This document shows positions 22,878-34,684 of a stretch of DNA of 64,000 bases, one piece after another. Numbering within the stretch: position 1 is the stretch's first letter; every line of letters starts with the position of its first letter. The stretch is taken from positions 498,084 through 562,083 of the forward strand of contig MU001683.1 of NCBI GenBank assembly GCA_010093515.1. The letters are read 5' to 3'. The stretch is from Lineolata rhizophorae (Eukaryota > Ascomycota > Dothideomycetes > Lineolatales > Lineolataceae). The notes under the pieces were generated by a model. The model had not been told where the DNA came from. It was given only the letters and a program-made list of their open reading frames with translations, and searched no databases. The position numbers and the translations under genes were made by a program.

Positions 22878-25800
22878 TCATCTCTAGCATCTGTCAGCCT
22901 ATCGTTATTGCCGAGAAACCAAGACAAAAAAGGGGGGGTGGGTTGAAGGGAAAAACTGGAAGCGGAGACAATCACTCACCCTAGCCCTGCTACGTCCCCC
23001 AACCTGCTGCTGCATCGGTTGCTGCTGCTGCTGCGGCCCCATGTACTGCATCGGATAGTACATACCGCCGCCGCCACCGCCGCCGCCGTTCATCATGCCA
23101 AACGCCTGTGGACCCGCGAAGCCACCCGCCTGTGGCATCATGGGGGCGCCGGCCGCCGCGCCGGCTCCCATGCCTCCGAGACCAGGGGGCACCGACGTCG
23201 CAGCGCCACCGTTGCCGTTGCCGGCGCCGCGGAACGCGTTCGCGTCGAAGCCCATTCCCGGCGGATAGAAGCCGGCGCCGGCGCCGCTCCTGCCAGCAGC
23301 CGCGGCCGCTAGCATGGCGGCCTGCTGGTAACCGGGGCCCATCGGGCCGGGAGCGGGAGCTCCCATCGGTCCAGGCGCGCCCATGCCGGGCGGGAAGGCA
23401 CCGTTGAGCGTCGGGAAGGCGTCGTAGCCGGTCGAATCGACGGATCCCGAGCGCTGGAGGTCGGCTCCAGCCGCGGAGTATGGGCCCGCCGCGGGGCCTT
23501 GCGGGCCAGGCATACCCGGATAGAAGAGCGGCCGGCCGGTCGACGGATCGGCAGGAGGCGCGGCCGAAGCGGGCTGCTGCTGATCGCGAGGCGCTGCGCT
23601 GCTATGCTTGGAACCGGGGCGGGAGCCCTCGTGGTGGTGATGGTGGTGGCCATCGCGGCTAGAGTCGCGGTTGGCGCTAGAGCCGCCGCCGCCACCGCGA
23701 GTTGACAGGCCCACCTCGTCCATGAGGCGCTTGTAGCCTTGGGCCGGGACGGCCTTGATGCGGAGCAAAACATTGCGGACATTCTGCACGACCTCGGGGC
23801 GGATCTTATCGTCGAAGAAGGGCGTGGTGAGGACCTTGAAGATGAGAGTCGCCCCGCAAGCCTGATCCGAAAGAATGGCCTCAAGCACCTGGTCGTTCGG
23901 CGAGAAGAACAAAGCCTGAAGAATCGTGTCACGAGCCTCGACCTCGTTCCGTTGGTTGATCAACTTCAGCACAGTCAGATAAGCCACCTTATGGGTGCAA
24001 AGGTGCACGAGGTGTGGCACAAGCCGAGGTGCGAGGACGGTCCGACGGCGCGGGAACGTGCACGTATCGAGGAACCAAGTGAGCAGGAGAGCACCGTTGG
24101 CGTTGGTGGCTAGCTGGACGCTGTGAAGTGCGATCGACGCGGCGATGGCACGCTGCTGATCCTTCGTGGCGCTGTGGCTCTCGAGACAGGCGCGCATGGC
24201 GCGAGCGCCGAAGCGGCCTTGCGCCAGCTCCCACAGGCGGCTAAGCATCGTCTCAAAAATGAAGTCATTGAGCGGAGAACCGTAGCGGAGGCAGCCCTGC
24301 ATCACGTAATTGCCGAACTGATCGAGGAAGAGAGCCATGCCGTAGGGCCGGAGGCTGTCGACGATCATCTGCTTGAGCCTTTCGGAGCGCGCCGAGTCGA
24401 TAATCTTCTGCGCCGCCCACGTGCCGTTCTTATGCACACCAATCTCAGCCATATGAGGCGCGATCTCCTCGAACATGGCCTCCTTCGTCGGCTCACCGCA
24501 GAACTCGAACAGCTTCTGAACGACGGTGTTGCCCAAGTAGTCTGACGACAGCTCGGCAATCTCCGGGAGCATACCCATCGCTATGTCTTCGATCTCGGCT
24601 TGAGTGCATGCGTTGTTATCGATGCGCTTGCGGATCTCGCGTAGGCGGGGAGCGTCGTGCATCCGGTTGTGGCTCGGCTCGCCGATTGGCGGGATCTCAG
24701 TCCTGTAATCGTCGAACTCCACTGCGCGGGTCACCAACTTCTCAATTCGCTTGCCGTCCACCTCGGTGGAGCCTAGTTCTTTCACGATATGCAAGATCTC
24801 ATCGCGGATGTCGGGAAGAGCTGGCGCAGAGGGAGGCGGTGCGGCCGCTCCAACCGCCGCGTCCGTCCGACCGCCACCCGCAGCACGAGAACCGGTCACA
24901 TTCGCAGAGGCACCGTCTGCTCCCTTGGCCATCGGATCTGGGCTCGGGGATGGGTATAGACCGTTGGTATTCGGAGTTGCCGACGCACTCGGCACCTTCG
25001 CGTAGCCGATCCTCACGGGTCCAGCACCAGGGAACACCTCCGTGCCGTTCTTCAGAGCCTTTGCCCGCATGGCATCCGCTACGTTCTCGAAGTTGACAAA
25101 TGCACAGTTTTTGTGCGTAAGCACCCTGCTGGATTCGATCGGACCAATCTCTCCGAAAATATGGGTGATCGAGCTGACGGTCGTCGATGGCGGAATATTG
25201 CCCAGCCACAAAGCACGAGTGGGACCTTCCAGAGTATTTTCGTCTCCTCCAGTGGCACCCGGAGTGTCCATAGCCTGCTTTCCGTTAAGTTGAAGGCCGT
25301 GTACAGCTTCCGTCAGCCCACTAAATTCAGCCTCCTCGGGGACTTGCATGTCTGATGCCGACATGCTGCTGTCCAATCTCGATGGCGTCGGCATGTAACT
25401 GCGCAAAATCCTAGTCGACGGCGAGTCCAAAACACCAGCAGTGCGGGCCCGCGGCCTATTGGCAGTAGCGAAATTCGCAAACGCTTGCACTTCCAGGTTG
25501 TGCTGACGGACAGCCTCCTGAATAGCGTACGCAGCCGCATTGCCCTCCGCAGACGGGGTGAGCGAGCCACTGTAGTTCGCCGCATATCTTGCCATAGAGC
25601 TCATGTCGTCCTCTTCCTCGTCAGCGTACCTCTCCTTCGCATTCACCGAGTAAGACCGAAAGCGGTTCGCGGTCTTGGTCAAGGCCGCCAAATCGGCAAT
25701 CGCAGCCGGCTGTAAGCCAACCGTCGACCGCTGCTCGGACAGCAAAGACTCCACATCCGAAGGCTGTGCCAGCTGCGCACGCGATTGTTGCGGGGTATCG

Positions 25801-26752
25801 ACCAGGCCAAGATAATCCAAAGTCTTGACGTCGGTATCGTTGAACCCATCCTTGGAGAAAGACGAGTGCGAGGGCGAGGTCGGCCCGTTTGACGACTGAA
25901 TGCTAGCCAGCGTTGTGCTACGATCACGTGCACCGCCCCAATTGGTGGAAAAGACAGATGGGCCGAATGGGTTCGAATTGTTGGATAGGAAGCTCGCACG
26001 TTGGGGCATGGAGCCAGCCCTCAGGCGCGATAGAAGCGCAGATTTGGAAGCAGCCGAGTTGTTGGGTGGCTGGCCGAATCCGCTGCCCTCCGCTGGAGTG
26101 CCCGAACCAGGCTTGAACGGACTCGTAGATGGCGTCGGCCTAGATGATTTCGAAAGCGTCGATGAGGGCGTCAAGCCGGGCGCGAGACCGGTGGCGGGCG
26201 AGAACCGAGATGGAAGCGTTCCTGCTCTAGTCCTCCGGGTCGTCGTAGACGGAACAGCACCTGCAGCTATGCTGTCAAGACCAGGAGGGGCGTTGAAATC
26301 TGGGAAGCTCTCTCCATTGGGAGACTCGGGGATAGTCTCGCGCAAAGGCGTGGAGTTGCCGCTCGTGGGCGGACCCCAAACTTGGGGTCCGAGCCCTTCT
26401 TGGGCCTGAATTTCGCGTGCACTGCGGAATCGTAGGGTCAGCCCATACAGTTCCCACCCCGATAGATCTGACAACATCTTTCAGGAGACGAGGTGTTTCA
26501 CCGCTTGGAATATAGCCTGCTACCAAATTCATGCGATGGAGACCCTGCCCCTAAACGCGTGGCGCCTGGACCGCTAGATGCACCGGCGAGACCGTTGCCG
26601 TTCCCAAGAGGATACCTGCCCGAACTACCCGCAGGAGCATCTGAAGGTGACGTCGCGGCGGGTGATGAATCAGACGGGGCCTGAGACTGGGCAAGTTGGG
26701 AAAGGTAGTTGATCGACATGTGGTGCGGCTCGGATCGCTGAGAGGGACCCAT
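22878..26752 (-). CDS. jsn1: Jsn1/Puf1-type RNA-binding protein (RRM plus Pumilio repeats)
   Basis: Three exons: 26752-26502, 26421-22980 and a tiny last exon 22883-22878 (1232 aa). The first junction rebuilds SRLYSKR/AREIQAQEG. The last exon supplies only Arg and a stop, so it is uncertain, but the GTGAGT donor at 22979 is strong. Order: Ser/Pro-rich N-terminal third; one RRM at about residues 486-560 (RALWLGNIPPS, NCAFVNFENVADAM); Pumilio repeats at about 700-995, with base-contact triplets in NTVVQKL, TWAAQKI, NYVMQGC and ARAMRACL; then a Gly/Pro/Gln-rich tail. An RRM with PUF repeats is the layout of yeast Jsn1/Puf1 and Puf2, which bind mRNAs for membrane and mitochondrial proteins and affect their stability and localisation. 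A cytoplasmic role is expected. A second in-frame Met (MSINYLSQL, residue 12) could also be the start. Confidence 0.93.
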
Positions 26753-29700
26753 TATGAATTATGAATCCGTGTCGTACTATTGTATGTTGTCTTCTAGACC
26801 TTACCTGCCTTCTTTTTGGGTTTCGAAGAAGGGAAGGGTGAAAAGGAGTGGGTAGGCGGAAGACGTCGCGCTCAATTACCAAAACCAGGGTACGGCGTAA
26901 TAAGTAGGTGTTGGTTCGAATAAGGACCGGCCAATGGTTGTACTAATGCAAAAAGGAAAGAGCGCTGCCCGGCCAGGATGGTTGGGGTTGTCTCGAGGAT
27001 GGCGTCGACGGCAGCCCTTTTTTGTTTTGTTGGAAGTGAGGCGCGTGCGAATGCACGAACACCCTGTTGCCACGGGGAGACCTTGTGAAGGGAAAGGCCC
27101 AGCAATAAAGGATGGCAAAGTGCGGCGAGGAGGGACGCAGACCGGCGGGGAGCTCGGTCTTGTCGATGGAACGCTTTTGCGATGTGCCGCTGTGCCTGGG
27201 TGTGCCTGTACTCAGCGAACGAGTCCGAACGCCAATCGCCAAGGCAAACGTACGATAAAACACGGCCGGTGCGCTCGAGACACGGACGCGGACGCCCGTC
27301 GAACAATGCGCAGAGGCAAAAGGGAAAGGTGCGGCGCCGTCGGCAGCAGCCGGCGTGTATGTGCGGGTGTGGTGTGCGCAGGACCGGCGGGGGGGCCTGC
27401 GGCGGAGGCAGCTTGTACGTGGTCGCGGGTCAGGGCAGGCCAAGGGCCACGGGGAGTGAGCCCCTTGTAGTTGCGAAAGGACGTCGAGCGGCGCGGACAG
27501 GGCACGGGCAGCAAGGAACGGACGGACGGGGCCGGGTGCGCTTTTGGAGGCGGCACGGTCGTGCTCGAGGGAGAGACAAGAAAGACAGAGAAGGCCGGAG
27601 GGTCGCGGCAGGCGTTTCGGGGGCGGGCGAGGTGGATTATGTTACAGACGTGCGTGCGGCCAGATCGGGGATGGGCCGTGGCGGAGGTGGAGGAGGGCGA
27701 ATAGACAGGCCAAGACGTGGCCTGGAGAAGAAACAAAACGCGGTAAGAAAAAAAGGCGCGGGACGGGGGACAAGGAGGCCTGCGCTTGCGGGCGAGGGGG
27801 TGGGCACCACAGCCGCGCTGCTGGAGCTGGAGCCGTGCGGCCGGGGCGGCGAATTGGCGCAGGATCTCTCGACGACGCGGCAGCGCACGGGCGAGCAAAA
27901 AGGAAGAAGGGCAACGAAGAGGAGGAGGCGGAGCGGAGGGGGAAGCGGGAAGGGGAGAGAGAGAGGATGGCGTGGAAGAGAGAGAGTCGCGGGCAGCAGC
28001 AGCGCACCGCGAAGGGCCCCAGCGAGCGGAGGCCGGGGTGGGCCGGGGTGCGACGGCGAGACTCCGGGCTGGCGGCGGGCGGAGACGGGCACGCCTGGCG
28101 CGGGACTCGCCCCCTCTGCGCGCTCGGCCCCGGCCCGCCGCCCGCAAGCACCAGAGCCCGCCCGCACGCGGCGACGAGGCCGACGGGGCAGCGCCCAGCA
28201 GCAGCCAGCTCTCGCCGCGCAATGGCGCGCACCCGCCGCGGAGCAGCCAATTGCGGCGCGGCGCCGGGCGGCCGCCGGCAGCGCGCGTCCAGCTTGCCCC
28301 TGCGGCCCCGGCCCGCCGCCCGGCGTCGGTCGACTTGTGGGCGCCCAAAGGACGTGACGGCCGCGCACTCGGCCGGCAAATCACGTCGGCCGCGCTCTGT
28401 CGCTCAGCACCCAAGCCGTGTCCGCACCTGTAACCGCTCCCCGGCTGTCCCTCTCTCGCTCCCTCTCCACATCTTGCCTCCGGCCTGCTGTGCCTTGTTC
28501 TTGCTCGGGTGCGGCGCGTGCCTTGCGTCGACGAAGCCGGGCTGCCCCGTCATCCTATGTGCTCAGGGGCCCGGGTGCATTAGCTCGGATCGAGGGCAAC
28601 TGCTGCCGAGCGCACATCCGCACTCCCAAGTCCCTCCGGCCACGGCATTTTTGTGCGCTCGTCCTCCGCAGGGATTCAGTGCCTGACCATCTCGTTCGCT
28701 CCGTGACCGCACGCAACCAGGGCCTGTCCGGCGCGATGCTGCTCAACTTGTGAGGTCGAAAAGAGGACTTCGCCCGACTCCTGCCCGCAAGATCTGCGGC
28801 TGCACCAAATGCTAGCTCGACAGCCCAGGTCCCGACCGCCTGCTGGACACCAGGAACGGGCGGCCGGGCCCCTCGCCCCCCCAGAGCCGAAAGCGGCAGG
28901 GCGGCGTGCCAGAAGCTTGCCGCCAGCGGGCCTCAAACGCCCGCCATCCGCACTCTGAAACGTTCCAAGGACGAGGGAAGGCGCTTCGCGCCGCCCGTCG
29001 CGCCGCCGCCGCCGGGCCACACAGGGCTGACCGCGCCTGGCCCGAAGCGGAAAAGCGGGCCCCTCCCATCCCCTACGACCACGACGAAAAGAAGGGGGAC
29101 GGAGGGGAGGGGACGACGGTCCAGAAACGCTGCTTGCGCTCCCTTTCCAAACGCGGCCTGCCCCAGGAGGCGACGGCAGAAGCTCGACAAGTGCCGTGCG
29201 AAGGAAAGGCTTGCCGACGGACTTTCTTCTAGCTCGGATCGTTTATGTATGTGGCCCCCGTCGAGGGACGAAGAGCGCCCACATAACGTGTTTTCAGGGG
29301 AGCTTTGTCCGAACCATCAATAGTTGCGCCGGAGTATACGTACCACTTGAGGCCACTCTCGTCCGAAGCGGTCGAAGCGGCATTCGTTCGCCTCACCCAC
29401 GCCAGCTACTGCGAGACAGCCAGATGGCCCAATGCCACGCACACGCACAGCTAGTCTTCGCCCTGTTTCTAAGTATATACGTACCTCCGGTCCTTGCAAC
29501 GCACCCGAGCTCAGCTTCAGTCTGCACACCGCATACATACAGGTACGAGGAAAAAAAAAAAAATCAAAGGCAATCCATTTTCGGACCCCTTCCCTACAGA
29601 GTGCATGACCATCCCGCCGAACCAAGCGGGAGCCGCAGAATCGGAAAAGAGACTGCGGCGCTGCGCGTGAGCTGCGGGACGGCACGCGCAGCGGCGGCAC

Positions 29701-31700
29701 CACCACCAGGGGTGGGCGCTTGTACACACATAGGTAGGTACTGTACGTAGCCAGGACGTACTGCATACCTCCATACGTACGTGCCAATGTTGCCGCCCGG
29801 CCAGGAGGATCCAGCGGGCGAGCGTGCGTCGTCCCGCACTTCACCACTCGACGCCGGGCCCGGCCCCCGCCCCAACCGGGCCACCCGCCCCGCCCGTGGA
29901 ATCCCATCGGCAAGGCGCGCCGCTGGTTGGGTGGGGCGCCAGCCGCCGCCCGTGGCGCTGCACCCCTCGTCACCGTGTTGCTTCCGCAGACACACGTGCA
30001 GAGCCCTTTTCCCTTCGCTGCTGTGCGTATGTGCCAGGTTGCCAAGGCTGCGCGGCGGGGCAAGCTAGGCTACATAGCATGTACTACGTATGCAGGCGGG
30101 CAGCTCCCGCGCATTGCAGGTGCTATTTCGAGAAACGGGAGCGAGCGCGCGGGCGGCGCCGTGGGCGACGATCGCAGGTTGCTACGTCGGTACATGCCTA
30201 CCTACAGTGCGGATAGGCGTGGAGAACGAGGGACCGGCTGTCGATCGGCTTAGGAATGTACATACATATATATGTACGTAGGCGCATACGCCAGAAACGT
30301 ATACGGGCGGATTATCGGCGGTTTTGCAAGACCTCGCACTGGAACACAGTGAACTAATCGGGATCGATCCACGAATCTGACAATGGAATCGCCGGCTCCA
30401 AGTCGAAAAGAAAAATAACAAAACCTGCAGCCGAGATCTTCATCAATATAATAATAGCTCGCCCGGCGGAGCTCTCCAGGATCATCGCCGCCATCAAGGC
30501 CGATCAAGCGACTTCAGCCAGGCGAGCTTTCGCTGTCGATACATACCGATAGGAGCGATGCTTCTTATTCGCAATTGTTCCGCGCCATTTCTTTTGTTCC
30601 GGGGCCGGCCTCCAGAACCAGGCCGCGTCGACACGCGTTGCCGCCCCGTACCGAGGGTGGAAGGATGGAAGTGAGCCTGAGAGAGGGACTCAAGCACGGC
30701 TGGAACGGCGGGATTACTTACATACGACGGGCGAAATGCGGTTGTACTCTGATACGCTCACGTCTTTCAGCTTGTCAGCCGGCAAGCCAGCCGGCGCACG
30801 CGAATCCCGCGCTCTCACTCGCCGAGCCGCCGCGCGTGTTCCACTCCTTCCTCTCGGGCCCTGAATTTCGTCGACGCGTGGGGAGAGCTATGTAGCTACG
30901 TAGTTGGCGGGTGAGACCTCGCGCGCGTCTCGCGCCCAATTCGAACGGACAGCCAATGGGGCTGCCCAATTCCTCCGCTCCTGGAGGCCGTTGACACCGT
31001 CTTCTTCTCTTCGCATGACTCGCGAGATCCCCCCATCTAGTGCCACACGCGCGTCTCTTTCTGCCTTTCCGCCAATACCTTCTCCCTCCACCAATCCCCC
31101 TCCCCCCACACCCAGATCCCTAGGCGACCGGCCCCATGGCACGTTTGCGCTTGGTACGTACACGCTACGCACATACGCACGCAGAGTGCACCGCGCGGCC
31201 GATGCGCCCAACGACCGCGAACCGAACGACTTGCCCAGCTCCATACATACATATCTATGTGGCTGTGTACATACAGTACATATGTGCGCACGGCGGCGCA
31301 TGCGGCGCGCGCGCGCCCCCGCCCTCGATTCGAAGCCCTCGAGACAGTTGCGCCCTCGCCGCGGTGGGGCCGCGCCGCGGGGTCGCGGGTGCAAGACGTC
31401 GGGCGGACTCGAATGGCGATCAGACACGCGCGCGCACGGGGCGCCAGGAGAGCGAGTGGGTCGGTGCGGCGAGTTTAGGTATGTAGGGTGTGAGTGGGTG
31501 GATGGTGAATGTAGGTAGTAGGTATGTGGTGGTCGAGTAAACTTGCCCGCGGGAGGGGGGGCTTGGAGGTCGAACGGTCGGTAGGGGTTTCTGGTGGGGA
31601 CGGGACCCCAGAATGGGTGCAGGTACATGGGGAGATGTGCTGTAGGGAGAAGGGGGGTGTTCGGATGTGGGGGTTTTCCTTCACTTTTTGTTTTGTCGGT
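26753..31700. other. 5-kb GC-rich gene desert with TACGTA/TACATA words
   Basis: Extreme GC content from about 27.0 to 29.2 kb produces long overlapping frames on both strands (for example 27182-28357 + and 27212-28414 -). They are Arg/Ala/Pro-rich without domains and I do not accept them. From about 29.2 to 31.6 kb the words TACGTA, TACATA, TAGGTA and GTATGT recur dozens of times (for example 29735-29785, 30255-30285 and 31140-31285). This may include the distal promoter and long leader of the Puf gene. No gene or RNA was recognised. Confidence 0.5.
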
Positions 31701-32366
31701 ACGGACGGCCGACTATGTAGCCTGGCTGCGATGAAACGATCTGATTGTGAGGCTTCCGGAAGTCTGCCTTGGGGGACAATGTGCCCAAAGTCGAAAATTC
31801 ATTGTTCGCGAGCAAAGTCAAGGACTAAGCCCACGGTTTATGGCAAGCAAAGACATCAGAATAGTAAGAGTCCAAGTCTAGCCAAGTACCTAAATTTGAG
31901 ATACGATAATAAGATCAAAAGCCTCAGCAGTCGCTTGACTTTTGTCAGGTTGACGTTCCAGTCTTCGACAGTCATCTAAGACGATATCTCATAGCTTGCG
32001 CAAGTCTGTAAATAAAATTATGTATTTTAAGTCAGCTTCTCCTAAAACTTCTAGAACTTCATGCTTAGAAAGAGGCATTATTCAGAATCTTCTTGATACC
32101 GCTATGAAACAAAGGCTCTTGGTGCGCTATCGGTACTTGTTCTAGCATTAGAATATATGCCCGCCAAAACATATGCTTGCGAAGAAACGACCTACGCGGA
32201 GTATTCAGTATGACCTTCCATACTACGTTGAATCCTTTTAGCAACGCTTTAAGAACATGTCGTCGGCAAATCTACTAGTAAAACGGAGTGGCAGGTCGAG
32301 AAATCACACGTGTCGTCTCCGGCTAGGTAAACGTTACCCCATGTCGGCTTGGAGTGTGCCCTCCTC

Positions 32367-32783
32367 ATGGGTCAGTTTTCCTCCAAGGTGCGATACGACA
32401 CTCTCTCATGCGACTACGAGCACCGCAGGCAAGTCCAGATCCAGCCTTGCCGTTGCGATCCCATCTCTCATCTGCCGACCATGCAACCTCCACCCAACTG
32501 CGAGCCTCCCGCCGCGTCCCAGGCCACCGGGTTCCAATACGAAATCATTGCCCATCGCCAAGCTGACCATCTCCGTTCTTTCCTCTTCCCGTCCCACCAC
32601 CTGCAATGCAAGCCCTACCGCTACGGACCGCCCATCGAACGAGCAGGTCTTCCGACAGCCCTCGCCGATACATACGACGCGCCGGCGGCACAGCACCTCT
32701 TCGAGCAGCTTGCGTGGATATTCTGGCAGCGTGCGTCCATCACATGGGGAGTGTGTGCGGGAGTTGGAACGGGAAATCGTTAG
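32367..32783 (+). CDS. Possible small gene or exon, function unknown
   Basis: A frame of 138 aa from an ATG at 32367 (MGQFSSKVRYDTLSCDYEHR) has strongly biased third positions and a mixed, protein-like composition (for example ADHLRSFLFPSHHLQCKPY and APAAQHLFEQLAWIFWQ). Another frame on the same strand (32257-33153) and one on the opposite strand (32406-32984) overlap it, but their compositions are Ser/Pro/Arg-biased. No family was recognised, and there may be further exons downstream. Confidence 0.35.
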   Translation: MGQFSSKVRYDTLSCDYEHRRQVQIQPCRCDPISHLPTMQPPPNCEPPAASQATGFQYEIIAHRQADHLRSFLFPSHHLQCKPYRYGPPIERAGLPTALADTYDAPAAQHLFEQLAWIFWQRASITWGVCAGVGTGNR

Positions 32784-33469
32784 CTCGACCGATGCATGCA
32801 TGGATTCGGCGCGCGCCCCCCAGAATCGTGCCCTCCCGTTCCCAGCCACTCTGAGCCTCATGCAACCTGACCTATTCTCGCCACTCTGTGCCTGCTCGTG
32901 CGTGCGGCAAAGCGCGGATATCGTGCGTTCGACGCGGGCAACAGATGCGGCGCGGATTAGAGACCCGGGTCTTTTGCCGCCCATGCGAGGCCCGTACTGG
33001 CTGACGGCTCAAGGGGCCCCTGGCAGGGTCGCAGCGGCGCAGCGGCGGGAAGCTACCAACACGTGCGTTGCCGCACTAGATGCTTACGATGGTCTCGATG
33101 TCTGCGACTTAGGTCTCGAAGTTGCCCTTCAACAACGTTGTTTTAATTTCTAATGGAATCTCGCAGTTATCGCCACAATGGGTGGCCTTGAGAAGAGCAC
33201 CCAACGTTGGCGCTAGGGGACGAATTCTGCTGCGCCCTGATCCAACAATGATGCTCTCACAGTGTTGGCATCATGGCGCGACCTGCCTGGCGAGCCTAGT
33301 TCTTAGAGTCCTCGGCTGCCCGACTTACAACACGGGGTTGTCACTGGATCCTCGAGCCTAAGTTCTCAAGATACTGCTTGCAATTGCCTCCTAGTAATAG
33401 GAGAGAACTAGCAGTGCCGAATTGTCGAATCCTTTACCATAGGAAGTCACCGGCTTGGCCGTACGTCAA

Positions 33470-33727
33470 CTAGGCATCTCCTTTTCCGGTCTTAAAGCGC
33501 GTGGTAACGTCGACAGGCACATTGTTGGGAGATCCGAAGCCTCCACGACGCATAAAAATTGAAATGCTCAACTGACCATCGGGCAAGCATTTCCCATTGG
33601 AAGGCTTTCCACTGTTTTCTCTTTTGTGGAGATGGATTGTGGTGTAGCATATAATAGCTGACATATTGCTACGGAATTGGGAAGGGAACAAATGGCATAA
33701 GTGACGACATCCACATTGCGACCTCAA
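33470..33727 (-). CDS. Weak 85-aa frame, possibly a terminal exon
   Basis: The last 40 residues look protein-like (GKPSNGKCLPDGQLSISIFM, then GGFGSPNNVPVDVTTRF), and the frame closes at 33470 with TAG. No ATG suits the whole frame and no upstream exon was found. It may be the 3' end of a decayed or spliced gene in this AT-rich block. No function is proposed. Confidence 0.22.
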   Translation of the reverse strand: MRSQCGCRHLCHLFPSQFRSNMSAIICYTTIHLHKRENSGKPSNGKCLPDGQLSISIFMRRGGFGSPNNVPVDVTTRFKTGKGDA

Positions 33728-34566
33728 GGTTCACACTCCTGAATAAGTATAAGATCGAGAGATCTCTTGAGGTCTAGCTATTAAAACTTAGTGACGGTTT
33801 TGGTCACCAAACTCCCAAACCAAAGCAAGTCGCGTGCCGCATGTTCAGAGCGTCTCCACTTTTACGTCTGCTTACTCTTTCGTTACATATCCATGATCCT
33901 TCACATGGGTAGTTGCGGCTGAAAAGACATAGGGTTACTTCAGTGTCAGCTCAATATCAGTGTAGGTTCGCACATTTCCACCAGTTCGTCTCAGAATCCT
34001 TGGGGCTGACTTGTATGACGGATTATTTCTCAACGAATGAGAGTCCGAAATACGACTCTCTTGCCGGGATTATATGCGAACGCCTTTGCGATGGAGGCGA
34101 CATCGACGTTCTGGCTCTGGGTGTCAGCCGACGCGTGGCTCGCTACCGGATCTGTGTCACTTGGATCCCGTCAGCGGCCGAACATGGACTAATTACCCAA
34201 TCAGGTAATCATTCCTCTACACCCATTCTATATTCATCGGGCACTTCCGAAGCCTATACGAGAGGCACAGTTCACGTCTATTGGTCATTTGACGTCGTTG
34301 CGGTGTCTCCTACACCACCTTCAAGTTCGTGAATGTTGTTTCTTGCCCATTCTAAGGCTGCTATGACGCTGTGTTGCCAATGCGGAACATAACGTCCATA
34401 CTCAGCTGGGATTGCCTAGAGGATTTCAGACAGGCGTGAGCCTATACACCAGAATTGTCCTGACCGGAGAATATTTCTTTGGTCACGCGCAACGAGTAAA
34501 ATGTTCTTGTTCAAGCACACTGTAGCAGATCTGATGGGTTGCAGTCAGTACCGCGCAAAAAAGAAG

Positions 34567-34575
34567 TATATAAAG
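34567..34575 (+). promoter_or_regulatory. TATA box of the subtilase gene
   Basis: TATATAAAG lies 110 bp before the ATG at 34685, a normal fungal spacing. Its presence suggests the bacterial-type gene has acquired a working eukaryotic promoter. Confidence 0.55.
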
Positions 34576-34684
34576 GTGAAAACCCTAGTTTTCAATGTAG
34601 ACTTGACGCACTGACATCGCCAAACTACTCAGAAATCAAATCTTTCGCTTGCAAGTATAATTATTATCTTTCCGGGGAAGTGCC

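Larger units (their letters stand above)
31701..34684. other. AT-richer gene-poor block
   Basis: Composition changes sharply to AT-richer DNA at about 31.7 kb. A GC-richer island at 32.3-33.1 kb holds one coding-like frame (listed separately). Another weak frame lies at 33470-33727. The remainder shows only short frames. The last 120 bp hold the TATA box of the subtilase gene. Confidence 0.45.

Noticed and set aside
27182-28414. Long overlapping frames on both strands (391 and 400 aa)
   Set aside because: Arg/Ala/Pro-rich composition on both strands at once, no domain, no splice logic. Explained by extreme GC content.
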